Assembly: GCA_017440575.1 (NCBI GenBank)
Contig: JAFSGY010000032.1
Coordinates: 1 to 37,500 of the forward strand
From: Lachnospiraceae bacterium
Lineage (GTDB): Bacteria > Bacillota > Clostridia > Lachnospirales > Lachnospiraceae
DNA length: 37,500 nt
Reading direction: 5' to 3'
Position numbers and translations under genes: made by a program. Below the pieces are notes generated by a model. That model had not been told where the DNA came from. It saw only the letters and a list, made by a program, of their open reading frames with translations, and made no database searches. Of this stretch, positions 1 to 7,701 are shown one piece after another (position 1 is the first letter of the stretch; the number at the start of each line of letters is the position of its first letter).

Positions 1-551
1 AACCACTTGCTAATCAAAACTATGGAAAAATTATTAATGAAAAGCATTTCCACAGACTCCTTGGTCTGATTGAAAATGAAAAAGTAGTTGCAGGTGGAAG
101 CTATATGAAGGATACGCTGCGCATCGAGCCAACCGTTCTTGACAATGTAACCTTTGAAGATGCTGTTATGCAGGAGGAAATCTTTGGTCCAATCCTTCCG
201 ATACTAACCTATGTATCCCTTGATTCTGCCATCCAGCAAATCAATACCATGCCTCATCCACTGGCACTTTATCTGTTTACCTCTGATAAAAAGGTGGTCA
301 AAAAGGTAACTTCCTCCTGTGGCTTTGGTGGTGGATGTATCAACGATACCATTATCCATCTAGCAACCAGTGAAATGGGCTTTGGTGGCTTTGGTGAAAG
401 CGGTATGGGGTCCTACCACGGCAAAGAGGGTTTTCAAACCTTTACTCATTATAAGAGCATCGTTGATAAAAAAAACTGGCTTGACCTGCCTATGCGCTAT
501 CAGCCATATACCGATTTTCACAACAAGCTTGTACATTTCTTTTTAAAATAA
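1..551 (+). CDS. Aldehyde dehydrogenase, C-terminal part (5' end outside window)
   Basis: The reading frame is open from base 3, so the gene begins before the window; the first ATG at 105 is internal. About 182 residues are visible. They carry the C-terminal hallmarks of the NAD(P)-dependent aldehyde dehydrogenase superfamily: the EEIFGP motif, the FGGFGESGMG glycine-rich stretch, and a tail with RYQPYT close to the end, as in class 3 (fatty-aldehyde type) enzymes. The family oxidises aldehydes to carboxylates. The catalytic cysteine and the nucleotide-binding fold lie upstream and cannot be checked. The gene converges on the chemoreceptor gene and ends just before a shared hairpin terminator. 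Substrate is not predictable from this fragment. Confidence 0.9.
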   Translation, partial: PLANQNYGKIINEKHFHRLLGLIENEKVVAGGSYMKDTLRIEPTVLDNVTFEDAVMQEEIFGPILPILTYVSLDSAIQQINTMPHPLALYLFTSDKKVVKKVTSSCGFGGGCINDTIIHLATSEMGFGGFGESGMGSYHGKEGFQTFTHYKSIVDKKNWLDLPMRYQPYTDFHNKLVHFFLK

Positions 552-554
552 ACA

Positions 555-589
555 AATGCAGGATATCCCTTTCTTGGTTATCCTGCATT
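555..589. terminator. Bidirectional hairpin terminator between convergent genes
   Basis: A perfect 11-bp stem (AATGCAGGATA / TATCCTGCATT) with a 13-nt loop lies between the aldehyde dehydrogenase stop (549-551) and the chemoreceptor stop (599). T-rich sequence follows on both strands, so it can serve both genes. Confidence 0.8.
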
Positions 590-598
590 CTTTATTCA

Positions 599-2125
599 CT
601 ATAATTTAAATCTTGAAATAGTTTCTTTTAATTCTGTTGCAATCTTATTTAACTTCTGTACATAATCCGAAACATCTTCCATGGTTGTATTTACAAGCTC
701 TGCGGATGCCGTTACCTGTTCTGCCGCTGCTGCTGACTCTTCGGAAATGGAAGCAATATTTTCCATACTCTCTACAACTGTTTCTTTATTCTGTACCATA
801 TTATTATTCAGCTTACCAATCTGCTCTAATCCCTTGATCAAGTTATCAACTGCTTCTGAAATCTTATGGAACAGTTCTCTGGTATCGTGAATGGCATTTT
901 CCTGCTCCTGCTGTAATCTGTTGCTTTCTTCCAAATTACCGGATACCTGCGCAGATTTTTCTGAAATCTCCATAACAATTGCCTTAATCTCATCCGTAGA
1001 ATCCTTAGACTGCTCAGCCAGCTTTCTAATCTCGTCTGCAACTACCGCAAAGCCTTTTCCAAGCTCTCCTGCTCTTGCAGCCTCAATCGATGCATTTAAT
1101 GAAAGTAAATTTGTCTGACTGGTAATATCTGCAATAACATCCGAAATGTAATTAATCTTATCAATACTTTCTAACATTTCACCTATCATTTCACCTGAAA
1201 CCTTAGAATTCTCTCTTGTTTTATCGGTCTTCTCAACCAATTCACCTACAACATTTATTCCCTTTGTACTAAGTTCATTTGCTTCCTGCGCGCTTTGAGC
1301 CTGCTCTGTCGCACCGACTGCCACACTTTGAATTGCCATCGTTACCTGATTTGCCGTTTCCTTTGTTGTTAATGACACTTCATTAATATCCCCTGCAACA
1401 TGATATACATCCGAGAACTTATTTCCTACTTCACGAATTAATCCCGAAACAGAATCTACCATGCTATTAAAGTTCTCCTGCAAATCGCCCAGCTCATCCT
1501 TACGAGTAACCTTAATTCTATCCGTAAAATCACCATCTGCTAATTTTGCAGTTGCTGTTTGCAGCTTACTTATGGCTCTTGAGAGTGAAAATGCTACAAA
1601 AACGGCAATTATAGTACCAATGATAAGTGCAATGATAATGGAAACTACAATTGATGTAATCATCTCAGAAATATTTTTCGCATTTTCCATTTCACTACAA
1701 ATAAATCCGATTAATTTCCAATTTGTTATCTCATCCTCTAATACAGTAACATAAAACGTATTACCATCTATTTTTTCTGTATAAGAATACACGGAATTAA
1801 CCGCTTCTGTCTCCTGCGCAGAATCAGCTACAAATCGGTTCCAAAATTCATTGTTTGCTACCGTATCTGTAATATATGTATTATTCTCGTTGTCTACCAA
1901 AATATTTCCATCTGCATCAACAAGAATAACATAACCTGTATTTAGTAATTTAATCTCTTGTACATACTGCTCCAAAGTAGAGAAGCCAATGTCTAATGCA
2001 ACCGCACCAGTCTGTACATCATCAATTCTGATTCCCTGAGAAACGGTAATAATCTTCTGCCCTGTTTCCTCATCCACATATGGTTCTGTAAACATGGCGA
2101 AAATATTTTGACGTGATTTATTCAT
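599..2125 (-). CDS. Methyl-accepting chemotaxis protein, N-terminally truncated
   Basis: The 508-residue product begins in the middle of what looks like a dCache-type sensor domain ([11 protein letters not shown] at about 12-22). It then has one membrane segment (about 157-180), a HAMP linker and a full cytoplasmic signalling domain with the conserved tip ([16 protein letters not shown]). Chemoreceptors of this class have a first membrane helix and the first half of the sensor before this point. Those roughly 150 residues are missing and no ribosome site precedes this ATG. A separate chemoreceptor-like start lies just upstream in another frame. With only one membrane helix the sensor could not be placed outside in the normal way, so the gene is probably a decayed receptor. 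The signalling half itself is intact. Confidence 0.8.
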   Translation of the reverse strand: MNKSRQNIFAMFTEPYVDEETGQKIITVSQGIRIDDVQTGAVALDIGFSTLEQYVQEIKLLNTGYVILVDADGNILVDNENNTYITDTVANNEFWNRFVADSAQETEAVNSVYSYTEKIDGNTFYVTVLEDEITNWKLIGFICSEMENAKNISEMITSIVVSIIIALIIGTIIAVFVAFSLSRAISKLQTATAKLADGDFTDRIKVTRKDELGDLQENFNSMVDSVSGLIREVGNKFSDVYHVAGDINEVSLTTKETANQVTMAIQSVAVGATEQAQSAQEANELSTKGINVVGELVEKTDKTRENSKVSGEMIGEMLESIDKINYISDVIADITSQTNLLSLNASIEAARAGELGKGFAVVADEIRKLAEQSKDSTDEIKAIVMEISEKSAQVSGNLEESNRLQQEQENAIHDTRELFHKISEAVDNLIKGLEQIGKLNNNMVQNKETVVESMENIASISEESAAAAEQVTASAELVNTTMEDVSDYVQKLNKIATELKETISRFKL

Positions 2126-2148
2126 TTGCTTCTGATAGAGATTTTCAT
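2122..2148 (-). pseudogene. Residual 5' end of the truncated chemoreceptor
   Basis: A ribosome site (AGAGGG, 8-nt spacer) precedes an ATG at 2148 that encodes MKISIRSK and then TGA. This short basic sequence resembles the cytoplasmic N-terminus of many chemoreceptors just before their first membrane helix. It is out of frame with the downstream receptor. The TGA overlaps the ATG at 2125 (ATGA), so reinitiation there is possible. I infer that a deletion joined the original start to the middle of the sensor domain. Confidence 0.5.
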
Positions 2149-2256
2149 CCTTTATTCCCTCTTTCTTTTGTAACGAAATTTGATAAATTTTGTTTAATTT
2201 TCAACGCAAATTATATCATTGTCTATTATTTAAAGCAATATATTCTTATTTTTGTG

Positions 2257-3657
2257 TCATTTTTCGCTATTATATTGCTTATTTAACTCTCGTTTTTTTT
2301 CGAGTTCCCTTGCATTGTTTTCTATTCTGGACTTATTCAACGGATATAGGAAAAATAACACAACTGCCAGCAACACAAAGCCTACCGCCGGAACCAGACA
2401 GGTTAGATTATAAATCCCCTTTGTAACCTCCGGGTCAAATGCTGTCGCCTGTGAATATCCAATTGCCGTAAGCAGTACACCGGTTACGCCTGAGGATGCT
2501 GCCTGTCCTAGCTTTCTTGCAAAGGAATACACCGCATAAATCGTTCCATCCGAACGCTCTCCTGTCTGTACTTCCGTGTCATCAATGACATCCGTAATCA
2601 TTGCCCAACAGATTAAATTAAATACTGCAATTCCAATATAAGAAATCGCATAGATAATTACAAACACCCACGCATTCGTTACCTGTAGCACAAAAGCAAC
2701 CGCAAAGACTGCTGCCCCAAAGATAGAAGATACCACGGCAAGCTCCTTCCTGCCAAATCGCTGTGATAACCTTACTGTAAAGCTGGCACACCCAAGGGTA
2801 ACCACAAGACCTACGATACCGGTTGCTGCCTGAGCCTGGGTATTGCCAAAATAATTCGGAAACACATAGGTTGTCATTGTTGATACTGTCAGCTGTACCA
2901 ACAGCATGCAAATAGATGCCACTACAATGCCAATTAATGCTTTATTCTTAGCTAAACCTGTCAACAGATTGCTGAGGCTGAATTTTTCCGTTTTTCGCTC
3001 TACTTTTACCCTTTCTGTCATCAGAACATAACATAAAATATAACAGATTATCGCACCAATCGAGCATAGAAGTGCAGCTATCATGGTCTTTTGCCCGGAT
3101 AAAACACTGTTTCCGTTCTCATCCTTATAATAAATAATAAGTGGCAATAAAACACCAATTACAGTTCCTGCAAGCGCTGAACCTATCGTTCTCCAATTAG
3201 AAAGCTGTGCCCTATCCTTAGACTCTGCCGATATTGCCGATACCATCGAACCATAAGGAATATTAATACTCGTATAGAAAACACTTCCCCATAACAAATA
3301 CGTAAAAAACATCCAGAATATCTTAAAGCCCATAGACATATCCTGAAACCAGCTTGCATACATCAAAAAGGAAGCTACCGCAACAGGACCACACATTCTT
3401 CGAATCCATTCAATGAACTTTCCCTTCTTCCCCGGTCTGCTGCGGTCTACAATCTGTCCCATTGCCACATCCGTAAAGGCATCCACAAAACGTGCTGCCA
3501 TCATCATAAAACCAATCAGCCCCACAGACACTCCCATCACATCCGAGTAGAATTTCATCAGTATCATACTTGACAGGATAAACGTAAAATCATTTCCAAA
3601 ATCTCCAAACATATATCCAAGCTTATCTCTCATGCCAAATGGCTTTATCTCTTTCAT
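2257..3657 (-). CDS. GPH-family glycoside:cation symporter (MelB/UidB-like)
   Basis: A 466-residue membrane protein with about 12 predicted hydrophobic segments. The N-terminus (DKLGYMFGDFGNDFTF) and the following FVDAFTDVAMGQIVDRSRPGKKGKF are typical of the glycoside-pentoside-hexuronide:cation symporter family of the major facilitator fold, which imports sugars or glycosides with Na+ or H+. It lies directly downstream of the GH2 glycosidase on the same strand, so the likely cargo is a beta-glycoside or hexuronide that the enzyme hydrolyses inside the cell. The start is supported by TTGGAGGG nine bases upstream. A hairpin terminator separates it from the glycosidase gene, so its level may be set by partial read-through. 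Exact substrate is unknown. Confidence 0.88.
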   Translation of the reverse strand: MKEIKPFGMRDKLGYMFGDFGNDFTFILSSMILMKFYSDVMGVSVGLIGFMMMAARFVDAFTDVAMGQIVDRSRPGKKGKFIEWIRRMCGPVAVASFLMYASWFQDMSMGFKIFWMFFTYLLWGSVFYTSINIPYGSMVSAISAESKDRAQLSNWRTIGSALAGTVIGVLLPLIIYYKDENGNSVLSGQKTMIAALLCSIGAIICYILCYVLMTERVKVERKTEKFSLSNLLTGLAKNKALIGIVVASICMLLVQLTVSTMTTYVFPNYFGNTQAQAATGIVGLVVTLGCASFTVRLSQRFGRKELAVVSSIFGAAVFAVAFVLQVTNAWVFVIIYAISYIGIAVFNLICWAMITDVIDDTEVQTGERSDGTIYAVYSFARKLGQAASSGVTGVLLTAIGYSQATAFDPEVTKGIYNLTCLVPAVGFVLLAVVLFFLYPLNKSRIENNARELEKKRELNKQYNSEK

Positions 3658-3696
3658 TTAAGCAATCCCTCCAAAATCGGTATTACAACGAATAAA

Positions 3697-3739
3697 AAAG
3701 TTGTCCTATTCGATAGTATGTCTCGAATAGAACAACTTT
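3697..3739 (-). terminator. Hairpin terminator between glycosidase and symporter genes
   Basis: A 17-bp stem (plus-strand arms 3697-3713 and 3723-3739) with a 9-nt loop. Its single mismatch on the plus strand becomes a G-U pair in the minus-strand RNA, and TTTTTTATTC follows on that strand. It should end or reduce transcription coming from the GH2 gene before the symporter. Confidence 0.75.
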
Positions 3740-3765
3740 ATGAGAGATTCTTACTTATTTTACAT

Positions 3766-6012
3766 TTAAATTTTTCTTATCTGATTCAGTCTTGCATTCA
3801 GCTCTAACAGCTGTTCCTTGGTTACTGCTGTTCCAACTGCACCAAAGGTATTAATCAAACGAATCATAGTAAAGCTCCCCATCATCTGCATAAATCCGCC
3901 AATACTTTCCGGTGTCAATGCAAAGGCTCCTTCTCCTTTATCCTTTCCCATATGCTTCATAAGCTCAAAGAATAGCTCCTCGCCCTCCTTTGACTTAAGA
4001 ATATCACTCATTTTGTCATTTAGGGATAAATATCCTTCCTTTTTGGTAATATCAAACCAATTCAGAATAGCCCCCTTTTCCTTCAGGCGATATTCTTCAT
4101 TGAATACAGCAACCTTTCGAATCATACTTTCGTCCGTGCAGTTACCTGAAACTGCCTTTAGAACACTTTCTCCCTTATTCTGTACCTGAAAATAGAAGAA
4201 ATGACAATCACTTTTCTGCTTTCCAAGGCTTTGTCCGTTTACAAACAGCTCTACCTCCGGCAGATTGGAATACACCGTAACCTTCGTTTCGTCCTCTACA
4301 CGGTCTATATAACGCTTTCCACAGATGTGTACAAAGGGCTCATCGGAAAGCCAAGCCTTATATGCATAGAAAGAATCCTTCTTATACTTGCGATCAAAGG
4401 TCACCAGTCCCTTATGATTCTGTCCGTTTTCACCGCCCTCATTTCGTGCATCTGCACCAAAATCAAACATGTTCCATACATGTGTTGCCCAAAGATATGG
4501 TCTGGTAAAAAGCTGCTTAATCAGCTCTTCATGATAATATGCCTGATATTCCTCGGTATAATCACCCTGCTGTGGGTCAGACGTATGCCAGTTAAGCGCC
4601 TCGCATCCATACTCACTGACACCTATTGGAATGTCTGGGAATTCCTTATGGAAATTGTCAAACCAAGGTCCATTCATAGAAGTATCACCACCATACCAGC
4701 CAAAATAATGGTTATAGGACACCACATCCGGTATCTGAATATATGGGTCATGAATATCACACATGGTAACTGCTGCAATCGTTGTAAGCCTTGTCTTATC
4801 AAGCTCATGTGCCAAGTCATTTAAGATACGATGATTTTCCAATAAATCCTCATCTGACTTACCACCAGACATGGTAATCTCATTGGATAATCCCCATACC
4901 ACGATGCTTGGATGATTATAGTTCTGGATAATCAACTCCTTCATCTGGGAAATGGTATTCTCTCTTCCATTTGGCATATGGCCGGAAATATACGGAATCT
5001 CAGCCCATACTACCATACCATATTCATCACATAGGTCATAAAAATACTGGTCATGCTGATAGTGTGCCAGACGAATCGTTGTGGCTCCCATTTCAGAGAT
5101 AAACTCCATATCCTCTCTGTGATGCTCTGGTAATAATGAATTTCCCACTCCCCATCTGTCCTGATGACGTGACACACCGCGAAGCGGATAGCACTCACCA
5201 TTCAGAATAAAGCCTTTTTCCGAGTCTATTTCAAAGGTACGACAGCCAAATCGTGTCTTAATCTTGTCTACACACGCATCTCCTGCAATCAATGTCACCT
5301 CAGCGGTATACAGATAAGGGTCCTTTCTACCATGCCAAAGATGAACCTTTTCTATCTTCAGTGTCATGCATGTCTTATCCGCAGACTGACAGCCTTCTAC
5401 CACAACCTCATTGTCTTCATTCCGAATCGAAAAACAAAGCGTCTGTCCCTCTTTTCGATTAGTCAGATATGCCTCTATTTCAACCTCTGCTGTACCATCT
5501 GTAATCATTGGGGTTACCTTAATACCAGGTCCTCCATAATAATCCAGCGTAAAATGAGATTCCGGCACTGCAATAATCTTTACCTCACGATACAGACCAC
5601 CGTAAAAGGTAAAGTCTGCATTTTGTGGATATACCCTGTCATTTGCCCTGTTATCTACTGCGATAACCAATAAATTTTCATCCTTTAATGCTTCTGTAAT
5701 ATTGACACGCCAGATAGAATAGCCTCCATCATGATGTGCCAGCTTCTTTCCATTTAAAAATACATCTGCGGATGAATTGGCGCCATTGATTTCCAAATAA
5801 TATATGGCATTCTGTGGTAACTCACTTTTTTGAAATTCCTTTGCATAATAGCACATACCCCGGTAATAATCATTACCACCATCCTGACCATCTATGTCAT
5901 TCCACGTGTGCGGCAGATTCACCCAGTACCAGCTCTGTGCCATTGTCTGGGGAACTGCGGCTGTATCCTTTGTAAAAGCCCATTTTGAGTTTAAATCATA
6001 AATTTCACGCAT
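3766..6012 (-). CDS. GH2 family beta-glycosidase (beta-glucuronidase/galactosidase-like)
   Basis: A 748-residue cytoplasmic GH2 hydrolase with no signal peptide. It has a jelly-roll sugar-binding domain (about 1-150), an immunoglobulin-like domain (about 160-260) and a TIM barrel. The acid/base glutamate is E378 (WGLSNE) and the nucleophile E467 (GVSEYG). N532-H-K534 matches the NxK signature that recognises the carboxylate in beta-glucuronidases, but similar sequence also occurs in other GH2 enzymes, so beta-galactosidase or galacturonidase remain open. About 100 residues after position 645 form an extra, probably helical domain beyond the usual GH2 core. The start has AAGGTAAGG eight bases upstream. 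It follows the PucR regulator by 40 bp and precedes a GPH symporter, which together suggest a glycoside-use module. Confidence 0.88.
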   Translation of the reverse strand: MREIYDLNSKWAFTKDTAAVPQTMAQSWYWVNLPHTWNDIDGQDGGNDYYRGMCYYAKEFQKSELPQNAIYYLEINGANSSADVFLNGKKLAHHDGGYSIWRVNITEALKDENLLVIAVDNRANDRVYPQNADFTFYGGLYREVKIIAVPESHFTLDYYGGPGIKVTPMITDGTAEVEIEAYLTNRKEGQTLCFSIRNEDNEVVVEGCQSADKTCMTLKIEKVHLWHGRKDPYLYTAEVTLIAGDACVDKIKTRFGCRTFEIDSEKGFILNGECYPLRGVSRHQDRWGVGNSLLPEHHREDMEFISEMGATTIRLAHYQHDQYFYDLCDEYGMVVWAEIPYISGHMPNGRENTISQMKELIIQNYNHPSIVVWGLSNEITMSGGKSDEDLLENHRILNDLAHELDKTRLTTIAAVTMCDIHDPYIQIPDVVSYNHYFGWYGGDTSMNGPWFDNFHKEFPDIPIGVSEYGCEALNWHTSDPQQGDYTEEYQAYYHEELIKQLFTRPYLWATHVWNMFDFGADARNEGGENGQNHKGLVTFDRKYKKDSFYAYKAWLSDEPFVHICGKRYIDRVEDETKVTVYSNLPEVELFVNGQSLGKQKSDCHFFYFQVQNKGESVLKAVSGNCTDESMIRKVAVFNEEYRLKEKGAILNWFDITKKEGYLSLNDKMSDILKSKEGEELFFELMKHMGKDKGEGAFALTPESIGGFMQMMGSFTMIRLINTFGAVGTAVTKEQLLELNARLNQIRKI

Positions 6013-6032
6013 ATAGATTACCTTACCTTTCT

Positions 6033-6052
6033 CAAACTATTTATATAGTTTG
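6033..6052. promoter_or_regulatory. Palindrome between pucR and the GH2 gene
   Basis: CAAACTAT-ttat-ATAGTTTG is a perfect 8-bp inverted repeat in the 40-bp gap between the regulator's stop codon and the glycosidase ribosome site. It has no T-run, so it is more likely an operator or an mRNA processing/stabilising hairpin than a terminator. Confidence 0.4.
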
Positions 6053-7204
6053 TTACATGGAACGAATAAAATACGCCATTTGATAAATTAGTCTTTCCTC
6101 TGTTGTATCTAATTCACAATGTAACAGCTTTTTGATGTTGGAAATTCGATAAATAACCGTATTGCGATGGGTAAACATTGCCTCTGCCACTGCCTGTATG
6201 CTTCCATTATATTTTAGATACCATTCTAATGTTTCTACGTAATTACTGTTATGCTTCGCATCATAATCAAGTAATGGCTGTAATGTGTTTTCTCCCATTT
6301 CTTTTAACAGTGCGGTATCCGTCACGGAATACAATAAGCGGTGTATTCCCATTTCATCAAAATGCAAAATGGGTGTCTTTTTCTTCCTTGCCATAGTAAC
6401 GGCTGCTTTTGCTCTCTGATAGGCAATATGGAGATTTGTTATATCATGCACTACACTTCCAGTACCTGCAAAGACCGGAACCTCCGGCATTTTCCGTTTT
6501 GTCCGCCTTACTACACCCTCTACAATCTCATCATAATCCTTTTGTGAAACATCATTCATAATCAAAACAAAATTCGAATCATAATAGAAAAAGCTTCCAT
6601 TATGTGTGATATTTTTTAAATATATCTGCAAACGGTAGCTGAGGCGCCTTCTCTCCACGGTATCCATCTCATCTAATCCCTCTGCCGTAAAGATAACAAC
6701 TCGAAACTCTCCATCCACATCAAAATACGGCAGCAAATCCTTACGATACAACTCCTGATTCGCCGGCTCTTCGATTGCATGGATAAAGGCTCTTGTAATC
6801 TCCTCATCCGCAGTACCCTGCAAAAAGATTCGTATACTAAAGTCCTTAATCATATCCACAAGCAAAACCTCCCACGGAACCGTCATGAGTGGAAGGTCAT
6901 TCTCATCACAATATTCCATAATGGACTGAGGTATTTCCTTTATGTACTCTCCTGTATTTACAATTAATCCCGCTGCATGATGCTTAACGAGCATTTCCAC
7001 CAGATTCATAAGCTTTTCTTCGGTATCGAAACCTAATCCGGTAGTAACTGCAAGTTCCTTCCCTCCAAAATTCTGAATAATGGCGGTATCCTCCAGCATG
7101 AGAATCCAATTGATGGAATTCGACCAGCCCTTATGTCCTGCTATCAGTTCCATCTGATAACGCTCCTTTGAAAGCAAATTCATATCCTCTATGGTAAATC
7201 CCAA
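6053..7204 (-). CDS. PucR-family transcriptional regulator
   Basis: A 383-residue regulator with an N-terminal PucR-type sensing domain (GFTIEDMNLL onward to about 120), a central region of the CdaR/GGDEF-like kind, and a C-terminal helix-turn-helix of the PucR class (VAEAMFTHRNTVIYRISNI). Proteins of this family control catabolic genes in response to metabolites. I chose the TTG start at 7204 because a perfect AAGGAGGG lies six bases upstream; a longer frame back to 7240 would place this ribosome site inside the coding region. It lies immediately upstream of the GH2 gene on the same strand and may control it. A short inverted repeat next to its ribosome site could be an autoregulatory site. 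Confidence 0.85.
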   Translation of the reverse strand: MGFTIEDMNLLSKERYQMELIAGHKGWSNSINWILMLEDTAIIQNFGGKELAVTTGLGFDTEEKLMNLVEMLVKHHAAGLIVNTGEYIKEIPQSIMEYCDENDLPLMTVPWEVLLVDMIKDFSIRIFLQGTADEEITRAFIHAIEEPANQELYRKDLLPYFDVDGEFRVVIFTAEGLDEMDTVERRRLSYRLQIYLKNITHNGSFFYYDSNFVLIMNDVSQKDYDEIVEGVVRRTKRKMPEVPVFAGTGSVVHDITNLHIAYQRAKAAVTMARKKKTPILHFDEMGIHRLLYSVTDTALLKEMGENTLQPLLDYDAKHNSNYVETLEWYLKYNGSIQAVAEAMFTHRNTVIYRISNIKKLLHCELDTTEERLIYQMAYFIRSM

Positions 7205-7220
7205 GACATTCCCTCCTTTT

Positions 7221-7239
7221 TGTCCGTTACTTGCGGACA
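7221..7239. promoter_or_regulatory. Inverted repeat adjacent to the pucR ribosome site
   Basis: TGTCCG-ttacttg-CGGACA lies a few bases upstream of the AAGGAGGG that serves the regulator gene. It could be an operator or a hairpin that affects translation initiation. Function is inferred from position only. Confidence 0.35.
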
Positions 7240-7352
7240 CTTGTTTTGTTAATACTATTTTTCCCCGATTATTTTCGTCATTTTATTACAATTTTATCAT
7301 TATTTGTGCTGCGAGTACATATTTATAACCTATTTTTTAGTACCTTAACCCA

Positions 7353-7380
7353 TTGGATTCGTGCTGATATTTGGTATGAT
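7353..7380 (+). promoter_or_regulatory. Promoter of the 52-aa gene
   Basis: A TGGTATGAT extended -10 element (hexamer 7375-7380) has a weak TTGGAT -35 at 16 bp. The ribosome site begins about 30 bp downstream. The TG extension compensates for the poor -35. Confidence 0.5.
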
Positions 7381-7427
7381 ATATATAACAAAACAAAAAC
7401 ACAAAATCTACAAAGGAGGCGTTTTTT

Positions 7428-7586
7428 ATGACAACATTATTTATCAATAACTACAATACCTATTCTATGGAACAGACAACACCAAAGTGGATGCGTGAAG
7501 AACGCTATGGCTATTGTGAGCCAACAGCTCAGCAGGCTCAGACTTTTAAGTCTTTCTTCACTAAGCTGGTTAACCTTTTCTTATAA
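7428..7586 (+). CDS. Unrecognised 52-aa protein
   Basis: A short gene with every expression signal: an extended -10 promoter, AAAGGAGG nine bases before the ATG, and an intrinsic terminator 35 bp after the stop. The product has a Thr/Asn/Tyr-rich start, a central stretch with Trp and charged residues (KWMREERYGYC), a single cysteine, and a hydrophobic, basic end (FKSFFTKLVNLFL) that could form an amphipathic helix. There is no signal peptide and no family I recognise. It is divergent from pucR and stands alone between that gene and a decayed chemoreceptor. The complete set of signals makes chance unlikely; its function is unknown. Confidence 0.7.
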   Translation: MTTLFINNYNTYSMEQTTPKWMREERYGYCEPTAQQAQTFKSFFTKLVNLFL

Positions 7587-7620
7587 ATTTTATATATAAC
7601 TTCTTCATTTCTTAATAGAA

Positions 7621-7651
7621 AAATGGGACTCATGTAGTTCCATTTTTTTAT
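7621..7651 (+). terminator. Terminator of the 52-aa gene
   Basis: AAATGGGACT / AGTTCCATTT pairs over 10 bp with one G-U and a 5-nt loop, followed by a run of T on the plus strand. Confidence 0.8.
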
Positions 7652-7662
7652 GCGCACGTATT

Positions 7663-7688
7663 AAAAGGCCCTCTGTTTCCAGAGAGCC
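7663..7688 (-). terminator. Terminator of the frameshifted chemoreceptor gene
   Basis: On the minus strand GGCTCTCTG-GAAA-CAGAGGGCC forms a 9-bp stem with one G-U pair and a GNRA-type loop, followed by TTTTAATA. It begins 14 bp after the chemoreceptor stop codon. Confidence 0.75.
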
Positions 7689-7701
7689 CTCATATATTCG
7701 T

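Noticed and set aside
2233-2280. Inverted repeat AAGCAATATA / TATATTGCTT at the symporter gene end as a terminator
   Set aside because: The loop is 28 nt, the stem is AT-rich and no T-run follows on the minus strand. It also overlaps coding sequence.
4201-4824. Long plus-strand frame opposite the GH2 gene
   Set aside because: It is the antisense of a clearly coding GH2 region and has no family resemblance or ribosome site.
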